64,000 bases of DNA from JAAYCI01 sp031548875 (GCA_031548875.1 JAVBQQ010000015.1:1-64000), one strand, 5' to 3'; shown: positions 16,052 through 24,883, counted from the stretch's first letter. Program-made: numbers and translations. The notes: generated by a model not told the origin, from the sequence alone.

Positions 16052-17773
16052 TCATCGCCCCCCTTTAAAGCGCATCTTTTGCACGCCGCGCAGGATGTCG
16101 TCCACCGAGAGCTGGCGTCCATCGTACTTGAGCAGTGAGGCGTCACACTGCACGCCGGCCTCCCGGCGCAGCAGGCCGGCCAGCTGGCCGGTGGCGTTTT
16201 GCTCCACGTTTACGATGTAGCGCGCGTCTTTCGCGTAGTATAGCAGCGTTTTTGTGGGTAGCGGCCACACGTCGCCAAAGCAGAGCGCGCCCACCCGGCG
16301 GTCGCCGTCACGGTTCAGGCGGCGCACGGCCTCGGCCAGTATGGGCGCCGTGCTGCCAAAGCCCACAAGTAGCAACCGGGGCCCGGCCGGGCCGTGGTAG
16401 GCTGGCTCCTGCAGTTCGGCGCGCAGCAGGGTCATCTTGCGCAGCCGCTTGTCCATCTGTGCGGTGCGCACGGCGGCGTCCTCGGTGATGACGCCCGATT
16501 CGTCGTGCTCGTCGCTGTCCACCCGCACGGGCGCGGTGCCGGCGCCGGGCGCGCGCAGCGGGGAGACACCGCTCTTGGTGAGCGCGTAGCGCAGGTAAGC
16601 GTCTGCCGTTCCGCCAGGGGCTGAACGGTGGCCCGGGCTTTTGCCCGCCGCCTTGGCAGCCTTTTTCGCGTTCGGCGGTGGGATGGTGGCCGCGCTGTCG
16701 GCCAGGAACTGGTCGCTGAGCAGGATGACCGGCAGCTGGTACTGCCAGGCCAGGCGGAAGGCCCGGGCCGTCTGGTAGAATGCGTCGGCGTGGTCGCGCA
16801 GGGCGATGACCATGCGCGGGAATTCGCCGTGGGAGGCGTGGATGACGAAGTCGAGGTCGCTCTGCTCGGTGCGCGTGGGCAGGCCGGTGGAGGGGCCGGG
16901 GCGCATGATGTCGGCGAAGACGACGGGGAGCTCCGCCATGCCGGCAAAGCCCAGAGCTTCCACCATAAGCGAGAAGCCCCCGCCCGAGGTGCCGGCCATG
17001 GCCCGCGCGCCTGCGTAGGCCGCGCCCAGCGCCATGTTGGCGGCGGCGATCTCATCCTCCGCCTGCTCTACGGCGACGCGGAAGGTCCCGGCCTGTTTCT
17101 GGAAGAAAGCCAGCAGGCTGGTGGCGGGGGACATGGGGTAGGCGGAATAGAACTGAAGGCCACCGGCGAGGGCGCCCATGGCCATGGCGTCCGCCCCAGT
17201 GAGCAGTGCGGTCGGGGCGGGCTTTGCAGCAGCGGATTTTTTGGTGCGTTTTGGGGAACTGCCAACGCCCTTTGCAGAGCTGCCGTGCCCCAGGCGTAGC
17301 GCGGCGAGGTTGACCTCCAGCAGGGCGGGGGGCAGGTTTTCGCGCAGTACCTGGGTGGCGGCCCCGGTGCCCATGCCCAGCAGGCCCAGCAGCGCGCCCA
17401 TGCATACGATTCCCACCGTTTGGGGGTTGCCGGCCTCCTTGGCCAGCCGGTGCAGCGGCAGCGCATACGCCCCCGGTCGGCTGATGGCGAGCGATTCGTC
17501 AAAGAGGGCAAATCCGCCCTTTGCAAGCCGGCCCTCGTGCAGTGCGAAGGATTCCTCGTTGAAAGCGACGAGGCCGTCCAGCTTTTCGCGGTGGGCGTAC
17601 ACCGGCTTTGTGCCGAAGCGCAGCAGCGCGAAGTTGTGCCCGCCGCGTATACGGGACATGAAATCCCGCATGGAGAAGAGGTGGTACCCCTCCCGATGCA
17701 GCGTTTTTTCCAGCAGGCCGGCCATCGTTTCGATGCCGTCGCCGGCGGCGCCGCCCACAAGCAAATTTGTCAT
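16052..17773 (-). CDS. korA: 2-oxoacid:ferredoxin oxidoreductase, fused gamma-alpha subunit
   Basis: 573 residues. Residues about 1-185 are the gamma domain (VGGAAGDGIETMAGLLEKTL, SRIRGGHNFALLRFG). From about 195 on comes the alpha/pyrimidine-binding domain (FYSAYPMSPATSLLAFF, VEQAEDEIAAANMALGAAYAG, TSGGGFSLMVEALG). This gamma-alpha fusion is common in Kor/Vor-type enzymes of anaerobes. An Ala/Lys-rich insert joins the domains. The frame extends to 17989, but the family starts at the ATG at 17773 after GAAAGGACC. It is first in the korA-korB-rbr operon. Confidence 0.9.
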   Translation of the reverse strand: MTNLLVGGAAGDGIETMAGLLEKTLHREGYHLFSMRDFMSRIRGGHNFALLRFGTKPVYAHREKLDGLVAFNEESFALHEGRLAKGGFALFDESLAISRPGAYALPLHRLAKEAGNPQTVGIVCMGALLGLLGMGTGAATQVLRENLPPALLEVNLAALRLGHGSSAKGVGSSPKRTKKSAAAKPAPTALLTGADAMAMGALAGGLQFYSAYPMSPATSLLAFFQKQAGTFRVAVEQAEDEIAAANMALGAAYAGARAMAGTSGGGFSLMVEALGFAGMAELPVVFADIMRPGPSTGLPTRTEQSDLDFVIHASHGEFPRMVIALRDHADAFYQTARAFRLAWQYQLPVILLSDQFLADSAATIPPPNAKKAAKAAGKSPGHRSAPGGTADAYLRYALTKSGVSPLRAPGAGTAPVRVDSDEHDESGVITEDAAVRTAQMDKRLRKMTLLRAELQEPAYHGPAGPRLLLVGFGSTAPILAEAVRRLNRDGDRRVGALCFGDVWPLPTKTLLYYAKDARYIVNVEQNATGQLAGLLRREAGVQCDASLLKYDGRQLSVDDILRGVQKMRFKGGR

Positions 17774-17859
17774 GGCAGGTCCTTTCTTTTTGAAATGACA
17801 AGACGCAAAGCGGTTTTTGAATTTGCAGGGTGCCGGGCCCGGGTGACCGGAGCAACCTG

Positions 17860-17887
17860 AGTATAGTATGCCCCAAAACCGGCACAA
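17860..17887 (-). promoter_or_regulatory. Promoter of the korA-korB-rbr operon
   Basis: Read on the minus strand: TTGTGC (17887-17882), a 16-base spacer, then TATACT (17865-17860), about 87 bases before the korA start. Confidence 0.5.
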
Positions 17888-18008
17888 GGCTTGTCGTTTT
17901 TTGGCATCTGGCCAGCGCGTGTTTGCGGATGAGGGTGGACGACGAAGCGAAGAGGCGCCGCAAAAAGAGAAAACGGAACCCCTTGCCATTAGACGGGTGG
18001 CGATAAGA

Positions 18009-18053
18009 AAGCATCTGCCAAATCCGCAGTTGATAGCGGAACGGCAGATGCTT
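18009..18053 (-). terminator. Terminator of the lrgAB operon
   Basis: An 11-bp outer stem (AAGCATCTGCC with GGCAGATGCTT) encloses a second stem TCCGC/GCGGA. On the minus strand a TTTCTT tract follows. It lies about 120 bases past the lrgB stop. Confidence 0.65.
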
Positions 18054-18171
18054 CTTGGTTATCGTTGTAAACCCTCAGGGTTGTGCAAGGGGTCCCTGTT
18101 TGCATTGGGATGGTTCCGGCGCACTGCGCGGAAGACCCGGAGACGGGTACCGGCGTTTATGCCGACATGCC

Positions 18172-18864
18172 CTAAATCAGATTCACAAACAGCGGCGCGC
18201 AGACGAGCGTGAAGATACCGGCCACCACTACCGACAGGCTGGCCATGGCACCCTCGGTCTCGCCCATCTCCACCGCCTTGCTGGTGCCCATCAGGTGGGC
18301 GGAGGTGCCGATAGCCAGCCCCTTGGCCACCGGTTCCTTGATGCGCAGCAGCTTGCAGGCGCCCCCGGCGATGACGTTGCCCAAAATCCCGGTGAGCATG
18401 GTGGTGAACACGACGATGGTGCCGTTGCCGCCGTTCGACTCGGTGATATACAGGGCGAAAGCTGCGGAGACGGATTTTGGAAACAGCGAGACATACTGCG
18501 CGTGGTTCAGGCCGAAGGCGAGGCTGAGCAGCCAGATGCAGACGGCGCTGGCGATGACGCCTGCGGCGATGCCCACGAGGATGGCCGGCCAGTATTTTTT
18601 GAGCATGGACAGCTGCTGGTACAGCGGGATGGCCAGGCAGACGGTGGCCGGCGTGAGCAGATAGCTGATGTGTTCGGCGCCCAGGCGGTAGGTATCGTAA
18701 TCGATGCGGAAGAGCAGCAGGAAGGCCAGGCAGAACAAAAAGGCGATAAGCAGGGGGCTTAAAAAGGGCCATTTGAACTTCCTTTTGAGGAAAAGGCCCA
18801 GCTGGTAGCCGCCCAGCGATACGGCCACCCCGAAGAACAGTGAGCCGGAGAACAGTTCATTCAT
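18172..18864 (-). CDS. lrgB: LrgB/CidB-family membrane protein
   Basis: 230 residues with about six membrane helices and LrgB hallmarks (LLTPATVCLAIPLYQQ; FPKSVSAAFALYI; GGNGTIVVFTTMLTGILGN; GTSAHLMGTSKAVEMGETEGAMASL). With LrgA it forms an antiholin-like or metabolite-export system that affects murein hydrolase activity or pyruvate movement. The start at 18864 overlaps the lrgA stop (ATGA). Confidence 0.9.
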   Translation of the reverse strand: MNELFSGSLFFGVAVSLGGYQLGLFLKRKFKWPFLSPLLIAFLFCLAFLLLFRIDYDTYRLGAEHISYLLTPATVCLAIPLYQQLSMLKKYWPAILVGIAAGVIASAVCIWLLSLAFGLNHAQYVSLFPKSVSAAFALYITESNGGNGTIVVFTTMLTGILGNVIAGGACKLLRIKEPVAKGLAIGTSAHLMGTSKAVEMGETEGAMASLSVVVAGIFTLVCAPLFVNLI

Positions 18865-19229
18865 CGGCGTGTCCCCCCACGGGAACGGCGCCGCCCCTGC
18901 AGGCGGATGACGCCCTGCGCAGCGTGGCCGGTGGCCGCCATGACGAGGATGGTGCTGAACACCATGATGACCAGCAGCGGCAGCAGCATCTGGCGGAACT
19001 CGCCAAACATGACGAGCAGCCCCACGGCCGGCACCACGAAGATGGCTGGCATGAAATCGATGAACCAATCGGCTGTGGGTTTTATGGCTTCCAGCTTGAC
19101 AACGCGTAGTTGCAGCAGCAGCAGCATGAGCACGAGGCCATAGATGCTGGCGGGGATGGGCAGCGGGATGAAGCGGTTGAGCAGCTCGCCCGCGCAGGAC
19201 ACGATAAAGATGACACTCAGGGCCAACAT
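18861..19229 (-). CDS. lrgA: LrgA/CidA-family membrane protein
   Basis: 122 residues with four membrane helices and the LrgA/CidA motifs LLNRFIPLPIPASIYGLVLM and FIDFMPAIFVVPAVGL. It is holin-like and partners LrgB. Two ATGs are possible (19235 and 19229). I take 19229, because TTGGAGAG leaves eight bases to it and only two to 19235. In many Firmicutes a LytTR regulator controls lrgAB. A LytTR gene lies 1 kb away on the same strand, but no link is shown by sequence. Confidence 0.88.
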   Translation of the reverse strand: MLALSVIFIVSCAGELLNRFIPLPIPASIYGLVLMLLLLQLRVVKLEAIKPTADWFIDFMPAIFVVPAVGLLVMFGEFRQMLLPLLVIMVFSTILVMAATGHAAQGVIRLQGRRRSRGGTRR

Positions 19230-19270
19230 GGGCATCTCTCCAAGGATAGTCTTTTTTATGTTCGCTTTTT

Positions 19271-19299
19271 ATGCTAATACAAACGCGGAGAGATTGCAA
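19271..19299 (-). promoter_or_regulatory. Promoter of lrgAB
   Basis: On the minus strand: TTGCAA (19299-19294), a 17-base spacer, then TAGCAT (19276-19271), about 42 bases before the lrgA start. Confidence 0.55.
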
Positions 19300-19362
19300 G
19301 CGCGCGACTACCGGGGCCTTGGAGCAAAAGAGAAGTGGGTACGCACACGAGAGCCTGCACGC

Positions 19363-19393
19363 AAAAAACCGGCCCGGCATTCGCCGCGGCCGG
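19363..19393 (-). terminator. Terminator of the LytTR/LiaF-like operon
   Basis: CCGGCC (19369-19374) pairs with GGCCGG (19388-19393) with extra inner pairs. On the minus strand a TTTTTT run follows at once. Confidence 0.8.
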
Positions 19394-19411
19394 AGATGTA
19401 TGGGGGATGCT

Positions 19412-20227
19412 TTACACGTAGGCAACCTCGATGTTACCCAGGCTGACATTGCCCGAAAGGTAAAGCGGGGGGAGAGCTTCGTCCGGCCGGGCAAAGCGGG
19501 GGTCGTTGGTCACGTTGGCCAGGCTGGTGTGGATGTTGCACAGCACCGGCCAGTTGCGAGGCACATACAGCTTCAGGTTGCCAAGGTTGCATTCGAGGTA
19601 CAGTTGCGCGCCGCCGGGGGCGAGGTGCGCCTGGTCCAGGTACACCTCCAGCGAACCGAAGGAGGAGCGGAAGTCACCGCTTTGCAGGTTTTGCGAGTGG
19701 ATATACTTGCTGGTGGTGCCAAAGCTGATGCTGGCGGAGGGGTGGTCGTCGTCGCCGCCCTCGTTGTGCTGTGTGTGCACACCGATGAAGATGGCGTGTT
19801 CATCATCCGGGTCGCCGGAGCTATCGGGATCGGCTGGGCCGCAGGGACTGTCGGGGTTGCAGGACCCCTCCGGGGCGGAATTGGAGAATTGCTGCCAATG
19901 GGGGTGGTTGTGGCGGTATCGCCTGCGCAGCGGGCGGGTGAGCAGTTCCAGCCCGCCGCCGCACAAGAGCGCGGCGATGATGACGACCCAAGGCGAGAGG
20001 ACCGCCCAGCCCAGCGGCTTTTGGAAGATGAGGTACAGCAGGGCGAGGGAGAGCAGGATCTCCACAAAGCTTGCGCGGGAGATGCCGCTGACCAGCCAGG
20101 CGATGAGCAGCACCCCGCCCACGATGCTCCAGCCGGACAGCTGGCCGAAGATGCCGAACTGGCTAGCGATGACGAGGGCGGCCGCCAGGATGAGGAACAC
20201 GCCCCAAAAGACGTAACGTTTTTTCAT
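19412..20227 (-). CDS. LiaF-like membrane protein
   Basis: 271 residues. Residues 1-95 contain four short hydrophobic segments, as in LiaF/DUF5668 envelope-stress sensors. A His/Asp/Ser-rich linker (about 97-150) leads to a C-terminal beta-rich domain with the typical repeats LQSGDFRSSFGSLEVYLDQ, LYLECNLGNLKLYVP and LYLSGNVSLGNIEVAYV. LiaF proteins restrain a cognate regulator during cell-envelope stress. Here the partner is a LytTR regulator ten bases upstream. This LytTR plus LiaF-like pairing is seen in Clostridia. The exact stimulus is unknown. Confidence 0.75.
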   Translation of the reverse strand: MKKRYVFWGVFLILAAALVIASQFGIFGQLSGWSIVGGVLLIAWLVSGISRASFVEILLSLALLYLIFQKPLGWAVLSPWVVIIAALLCGGGLELLTRPLRRRYRHNHPHWQQFSNSAPEGSCNPDSPCGPADPDSSGDPDDEHAIFIGVHTQHNEGGDDDHPSASISFGTTSKYIHSQNLQSGDFRSSFGSLEVYLDQAHLAPGGAQLYLECNLGNLKLYVPRNWPVLCNIHTSLANVTNDPRFARPDEALPPLYLSGNVSLGNIEVAYV

Positions 20228-20237
20228 GGTGATAGAT

Positions 20238-20711
20238 TCATCCTTTCGAGAAGGTGATGGTACGGCCCTCGGCCATGCGCTCGCGCAGGGCGCGGTAGTA
20301 CCGGCGGGAGGCGTACACCTGTTTGTGTGTGCCCGAAAACTGCACGAGGCTGGAGGCGGTGAGGTCGCGCGTGATGGCATAGACCTGGGCGGTGTTGACG
20401 ATGGTGGATTTGGCTGCACGCACGAAGATGTGGGGCAGCAACGCTTCCAGTTCGTACAAGCGGAAGCGGGTGCGGTAGGCGTCGTCTCGGGTGTGGGCGT
20501 ACACAGCCTCGCCTTCGGTTTCGAAGAAGAGGACTTCGGAAAGCGGGAAGTAGAACTCTCGCTCGCCCTTGTAGAACACGATAGACGGCGCGGCGCCGCC
20601 CTGCTCGGACACAAGGCGTTGCAGCCTCTGCACGGTTTCGTCCACCGCGCGGCAGCGGATAACCACCTCTTCTTCAGGCAGGCCGTCCACCACCTCGATG
20701 CGCACTTTCAA
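20238..20711 (-). CDS. LytTR-family DNA-binding regulator, TTG start
   Basis: 157 residues. The C-terminal 100 residues are a LytTR domain (FPLSEVLFFETEGEAVYAHT; YRTRFRLYELEALL; FVRAAKSTIVNTAQVYAI). There is no response-regulator receiver domain; instead a short N-terminal alpha/beta segment is present (VRIEVVDGLPEEEVVIRC). The open frame extends to 20825, but GGAGGG sits seven bases ahead of a TTG at 20711, where family similarity begins, so TTG is the likely start. It is followed after ten bases by the LiaF-like gene. Confidence 0.8.
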   Translation of the reverse strand: MKVRIEVVDGLPEEEVVIRCRAVDETVQRLQRLVSEQGGAAPSIVFYKGEREFYFPLSEVLFFETEGEAVYAHTRDDAYRTRFRLYELEALLPHIFVRAAKSTIVNTAQVYAITRDLTASSLVQFSGTHKQVYASRRYYRALRERMAEGRTITFSKG

Positions 20712-20820
20712 GCTGGATCCCTCCTCCGCCTCTGGACACAGTATAGCAGGCTGCCGCCCAGGGGCATAGCCTTTTGCGCCCAGCGGTGTTTTTTGGGCGG
20801 GTAAGCGGCATGTTTGGCCG

Positions 20821-20856
20821 GGCAAGTGGTCGCCACTGCGGCAGGTGGCACTTGCC
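20821..20856. terminator. Interrupted hairpin between the VTT-family and LytTR genes
   Basis: GGCAAGT (20821-20827) pairs with ACTTGCC (20850-20856), and an inner GCCAC/GTGGC stem forms after a four-base bulge. No T-run follows. It is a possible terminator of the upstream minus-strand gene. Confidence 0.4.
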
Positions 20857-20891
20857 GGGCTTGCATTCCATTGTCCTATACAAAAGGCCCC

Positions 20892-21647
20892 TCACGTGTG
20901 TGGGGGCCGGGGTGTTAAATCGGGGTCGCCGTTCGAGGCGGTGGGCAGTTGCTCAAGCGACGCGTCGTCGGGGGGGACGGCTGCCGTCTCGTTGCGCTCG
21001 CGCACCGCGCGGCGATGCTCGTAGGCGAAAAAGACCACGGCAAAGCCGATGCTGATGCAGAAGGGGATGAGGAATTCGGGCGAGAGCGGGTTTTTGATGG
21101 CCTGTCCCGCCAGCACGTATGGGATCATGAGGCCAAGGCTGCCCAGCATGGAGTAGCCGAGGTAGGGCAGGAAGGGCGTGCAGCTTGCCCCGAAGAACAT
21201 GCTCACCGTGTCCACTGGCACCGGCATGGGTACAAGCCGGGTGATGAAGCAGGCTGTCTTGGGGTGACGGTCGATGATGCGGGTGAAGCTGCCCAGCCGT
21301 TTGCGGGAGCGCAGCTTGTTCCACACCTTCTGGCCGCCCAGTTTTTTGCCCGAAAGATATCCGATGGAAAACTCGCCCACAAGGCCCACAAGCACCACGA
21401 CGATGCCCATCCCGTTCGGAAAAAGGACGCCGGCGCTGATGTACAGCACATACACCGGGATGAACTGCAACGCGGTTTTGGCCCAGAAGATGGCCACCAG
21501 CACAAGCGCCGCAACCAGCGGGTTCTTGGGCACAAGGTTCACGATCTGGGACACCGAGACCCTGCGCGAGAGGATGGTGAACAGGACGATGATGGCGGCG
21601 AGCGCCACCACGGCCACAACGATCTGGATCTTACGTTTCTTGCTCAT
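20892..21647 (-). CDS. TVP38/TMEM64-family (VTT domain) membrane protein
   Basis: 251 residues with about six membrane helices. The VTT/SNARE-associated domain is seen in FIPVYVLYISAGVLFPNGMG, VGEFSIGYLSGKKLG and RLVPMPVPVDTVSMFFGA. The family is related to DedA and is implicated in lipid or membrane homeostasis; no substrate can be given. A charged C-terminal tail of about 40 residues is specific to this protein. It is downstream of the dehydrogenase gene, with 68 bases between them. Confidence 0.82.
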   Translation of the reverse strand: MSKKRKIQIVVAVVALAAIIVLFTILSRRVSVSQIVNLVPKNPLVAALVLVAIFWAKTALQFIPVYVLYISAGVLFPNGMGIVVVLVGLVGEFSIGYLSGKKLGGQKVWNKLRSRKRLGSFTRIIDRHPKTACFITRLVPMPVPVDTVSMFFGASCTPFLPYLGYSMLGSLGLMIPYVLAGQAIKNPLSPEFLIPFCISIGFAVVFFAYEHRRAVRERNETAAVPPDDASLEQLPTASNGDPDLTPRPPHT

Positions 21648-21715
21648 GGATGGGGATGCTCCCTCTGGCGCCCGGCGGGCGGCGTCGCTTCACATGGTGC
21701 GGGCGGGGACACGCT

Positions 21716-22597
21716 TTAGCCCGGCAGGCCGGACATCTGCTCCACCAACTGCACAAGGCTGGCAAAGTCCTTCTGGCCCTTGCCCTGAGCGATGAGCGCC
21801 TCCAGCATCTGCTTGGTAAGGGCGGTGGAGGGCGCGCACACGCCCAGCTGCCGGCACATGTCCAGCGCGAGATTCAGGTCTTTGGCCATGCCCACGGTGG
21901 TGAAGGCGGGCTCGTAGCTGCGCTCGCGCAGCGGGGGAATCTTGAACAGCACCTGGGGCGATGCCAGCACGCTGCCGGCGATGACGTCGAAGGCAGTGTT
22001 CCATTCGATGCCGGCCTTCTCGCACAGCACCACGCTCTCGGCCAGCATCATGCTGGTGGTGGCCACCATCATGTTCAGCGCCAGTTTCATGGCGCGGGAC
22101 GCGTCGCCCCCGCCCAGGTAGAACTGGGTCTTGCTCATGAGCTTAAAAAGGGGCAGGGTCTTGTCGTAGGCGTCTTTGGGGCCGGAGCAAAGGACGGTGA
22201 GCTCGCCCTTGGCGGCCAGCACCGTGCTGCCGTTCACCGGGGTGCGCAGGAACTGGCAGCCCTTGGCCTCGATGGCTGTGTTGCAGGCGGCGCTGGCCTC
22301 GATGGAGACGGTGCTCATGTCGACGACGACCTCGCCGCCACCCAGAGCCGACGCGATGCCACCATCGCCCAGCACGACGTCCATCAGGATGTCGGGGTTT
22401 GGGAGGATGGTGAAGACGAATTCGTTGCCCTTTGTGGCTTCGGCGATCGAGGAGGCGCGCGTTGCGCCCTTCGCCACCGCTTCGTCGCAATGGGCGGCCA
22501 CCACGTCGAACACTGTTACGTCATGCCCCTCGGCAAGCAGCCGCTGGGACATGGGCGAGCCCATGTTGCCCACACCGATAAAACCGATTTTTGCCAT
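21716..22597 (-). CDS. NAD(P)-dependent beta-hydroxyacid dehydrogenase
   Basis: 293 residues. The Rossmann motif GFIGVGNMGSPMSQRL opens the protein, followed by the substrate signature FLRTPVNGSTVLAAKGELT and the catalytic lysine region AMKLALNMMVA. This is the 3-hydroxyisobutyrate / tartronate-semialdehyde reductase family. The exact hydroxyacid is not predictable. Valine catabolism and glyoxylate-derived reduction are both possible, and no pathway partner lies beside it. Confidence 0.85.
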   Translation of the reverse strand: MAKIGFIGVGNMGSPMSQRLLAEGHDVTVFDVVAAHCDEAVAKGATRASSIAEATKGNEFVFTILPNPDILMDVVLGDGGIASALGGGEVVVDMSTVSIEASAACNTAIEAKGCQFLRTPVNGSTVLAAKGELTVLCSGPKDAYDKTLPLFKLMSKTQFYLGGGDASRAMKLALNMMVATTSMMLAESVVLCEKAGIEWNTAFDVIAGSVLASPQVLFKIPPLRERSYEPAFTTVGMAKDLNLALDMCRQLGVCAPSTALTKQMLEALIAQGKGQKDFASLVQLVEQMSGLPG

Positions 22598-22728
22598 ATG
22601 ATCATCGCTTCCTTCCCGCGTAAGAGATAAGAGGTGCTGGATACAATATCAATCAGTATACCACGTGTGTGCGGGCGGGCGCAAGGAGAAGAGGGACGCG
22701 CAATTACTATAAAAAAGGGTGGGTTGGC

Positions 22729-22758
22729 TTGCGGCAGGGACGCCCGGCCTGTTATGAT
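22729..22758 (+). promoter_or_regulatory. Promoter of the lipoate ligase gene
   Basis: TTGCGG at 22729-22734, an 18-base spacer, and TATGAT at 22753-22758, about 60 bases before the ATG. Confidence 0.5.
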
Positions 22759-22818
22759 GGAAGGGACGATCTGAGCGCAGGTCGCACATCAGAAATTTGG
22801 AAAGAGGAAGCGTCTGGC

Positions 22819-23808
22819 ATGGTCTATCTGGAAAGCAAGAGCACCGACCCGCACTTTAACCTGGCGCTGGAGCAGTACGTGTTCGACGAGCTGCCCCGCG
22901 AACAGGATTACTGCATGCTATGGCAGAACGACAATGCCATCATCGTGGGCAAGTACCAGAACACGGCCGAGGAGGTGAACGGGCGGTATGTTGCCGAGCA
23001 GGGCATCCGCGTGGTGCGGCGGCTGTCGGGCGGGGGGGCCGTATACCACGATCTCGGCAACCTCAACTTCACCTTTATTCGGGACGCGGACAAAGAGGAG
23101 ATGCTGGACTTTGAGAGCTTCTGCCTGCCGGTGGCGGGTGCGCTGGCGGCGTACGGCGTGAAGGCGGAGCTGTCCGGCCGCAACGACATCACCATCGACG
23201 GGAAGAAGTTCTCGGGCAACGCGCAGTATATCCGCGAGGGGCGGGTGATGCACCACGGCACCATCCTGTTCGATTCTGACCTTTCGGTGCTGGCCAAGGC
23301 GCTGAACGCCCCGCGGGACAAGATCGAGTCGAAGGGCGTGAAATCCACCCGCAGCCGGGTGACGAACGTGAAGGAGTACCTCTCGGCCGACGTGGGTCTG
23401 CGCGCCTTTTGGGACAGCCTTGCCGCCCACATCGACGAGCAGGTGGGGCTTGTGCCGCTGGCGCTTGGCGAGGGCGACCTTGCTCGGGTGCGGGCCATCC
23501 AGCGCGAGCGGTACGACACCTGGGAGTGGAACTGGGGCGCCAGCCCCCGCTACGCCGTGCACAAGCACCGCCGCATCGAGGGGGTGGGCGGCGTGAGCGT
23601 GGAGATGGATGTGCAGGAGGGCGTGGTGACGGCTTTTGCCCTGAGCGGGGACTTTTTCTCCAGCGCCGACACCGGCGGCCTGGTGGCCTGGATGCAGGGC
23701 CGGCGGCTGAACCGGGAGGAGCTGGCCGCCGCGCTGCGTACGTTTGATGTGGGAAGGTATATCAACAACCTGACGGCGGAGGAGTTTGTGCGGCTGCTGC
23801 TGGAGTGA
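22819..23808 (+). CDS. lplA: Lipoate-protein ligase A
   Basis: 329 residues of the LplA family. Key segments are NIALEQY-like FNLALEQYVFDEL, the lipoyl-AMP site RRLSGGGAVYHDLGNLNFTF, and NDITIDGKKFSGNAQY with the catalytic lysine in KKFSGNA. A C-terminal accessory domain is present. The enzyme activates free lipoate with ATP and attaches it to lipoyl domains such as GcvH or E2. The ATG at 22819 is preferred to 22669, because the family begins there and AAAGAGGAAG lies upstream. It is monocistronic, ending before a bidirectional terminator. No lipoylated substrate gene is in the window. Confidence 0.9.
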   Translation: MVYLESKSTDPHFNLALEQYVFDELPREQDYCMLWQNDNAIIVGKYQNTAEEVNGRYVAEQGIRVVRRLSGGGAVYHDLGNLNFTFIRDADKEEMLDFESFCLPVAGALAAYGVKAELSGRNDITIDGKKFSGNAQYIREGRVMHHGTILFDSDLSVLAKALNAPRDKIESKGVKSTRSRVTNVKEYLSADVGLRAFWDSLAAHIDEQVGLVPLALGEGDLARVRAIQRERYDTWEWNWGASPRYAVHKHRRIEGVGGVSVEMDVQEGVVTAFALSGDFFSSADTGGLVAWMQGRRLNREELAAALRTFDVGRYINNLTAEEFVRLLLE

Positions 23809-23976
23809 TGGGCAGCAAATTTGATGCAGCCCATCAGATCAAGAGAGTTCAGATTACATATAGAGCTGCGCACGGCGTACGTAGCCGGCATCCCTCCGCT
23901 CGGAGCATACCACTGTGCCGGGACGAGCCTCGCTGCGGGATACCGCCCACGCACGCCGGGCGGATACTTCTTACTG

Positions 23977-24008
23977 AAAAAAGCCAACCGCAAGCGGTTG
24001 GCTTTTTT
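23977..24008. terminator. Bidirectional terminator between lplA and the encapsulin gene
   Basis: AAAAAAGCCAACCGC (23977-23991) pairs with GCGGTTGGCTTTTTT (23994-24008) around the loop AA. It gives T-runs on both strands and ends two convergent genes. Confidence 0.92.
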
Positions 24009-24028
24009 GCATTCTTTGTGCGCAGGAC

Positions 24029-24862
24029 TTATTTGAACAGCACCACGGCGTCGGGCGCCTTGATGCGCGGCAGGGCGGTCTCCAACACGCGCAGGTGGTG
24101 GTTCAGCTCGGGGTCGTGCTCGGCGTAGGCCACGGCGATGTCCTGCCCCACGGCAATATCTACATACTGCGCCTGTGCGCAGATGAGCGCCGCCGTGCCG
24201 GCTTTCAGCGTGGGTGAGGTGAACAGGCGGCCGTCCAGCAGCTTGCCCAGACGCTCACTCTCCAGCACGCCAGTGCCCGGCTGGATGCGCTGCAGCTGGA
24301 CGAACAGGTCGGGGCTGACCAGCAGCGTGTGCCGGCCGACGCGCCCCTTGGCAAGCAGGGTGGCCACACCGGAGGCCACGTCGGTGAAGGCGCCCTCGCC
24401 CTGTGTCCAGTCGCTGCGTTTTTGAGTATTTATGCCCTTGGCGGTGAGCAGGCCGTCCACCGAGAGCTTTGGCAAGCCGTAGAACACCATGGCGTCCTCG
24501 CGCAGGGCCAGCGCCTGGGCCGCGGTGCGCGCGGCGCCCAGGTCGATGGGGGCGCCGGTGCGGCGAACGCTTTCCAGGTCGCGCCAGAACAGCCAGAAAT
24601 CCTCGTACAGCTGGGGCAGCTGCGAGAGAGTGCGGCCCCCCATTACGGCAAAGCCGTCCTCAAAGCTTTCGGCGCGGCCGGGCGCGTCGATGCGGATGCA
24701 GTCCGCCCCGGGACCCAGCGGGCCGTACAGCGGCAGGAAGCGGCGGGCTACCAGCGTGTCGGCTGCGGCATTCGTCACATTCGCGTCGATCTGCGCCCAC
24801 AGTTCCTCCGGGAAGGGCGCTTCCCCACGGGCCAGGTAATCCAAAACCATACGATCACTCAT
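24029..24862 (-). CDS. enc: Encapsulin nanocompartment shell protein (HK97 fold, family 1)
   Basis: 277 residues that match the family 1 encapsulin / linocin-M18 shell. Signs are the LAPF-like start (ARGEAPFPEELWAQIDANVTN), AARRFLPLYGPLGPG, the central AQALALREDAMVFYGL, and the end ALICAQAQYVDIAVGQDIAVAYAEHD...LRVLETALPRIKAPDAVVLF. The protein self-assembles into an icosahedral shell that encloses cargo. The start could be 24862 (next to AAAGG) or the ATG at 24850, which leaves 13 bases and matches the family length better. The cargo gene lies 21 bases upstream on the same strand. Confidence 0.88.
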   Translation of the reverse strand: MSDRMVLDYLARGEAPFPEELWAQIDANVTNAAADTLVARRFLPLYGPLGPGADCIRIDAPGRAESFEDGFAVMGGRTLSQLPQLYEDFWLFWRDLESVRRTGAPIDLGAARTAAQALALREDAMVFYGLPKLSVDGLLTAKGINTQKRSDWTQGEGAFTDVASGVATLLAKGRVGRHTLLVSPDLFVQLQRIQPGTGVLESERLGKLLDGRLFTSPTLKAGTAALICAQAQYVDIAVGQDIAVAYAEHDPELNHHLRVLETALPRIKAPDAVVLFK

Positions 24863-24883
24863 CCTTTCAGGCGCCGTGGCGCG

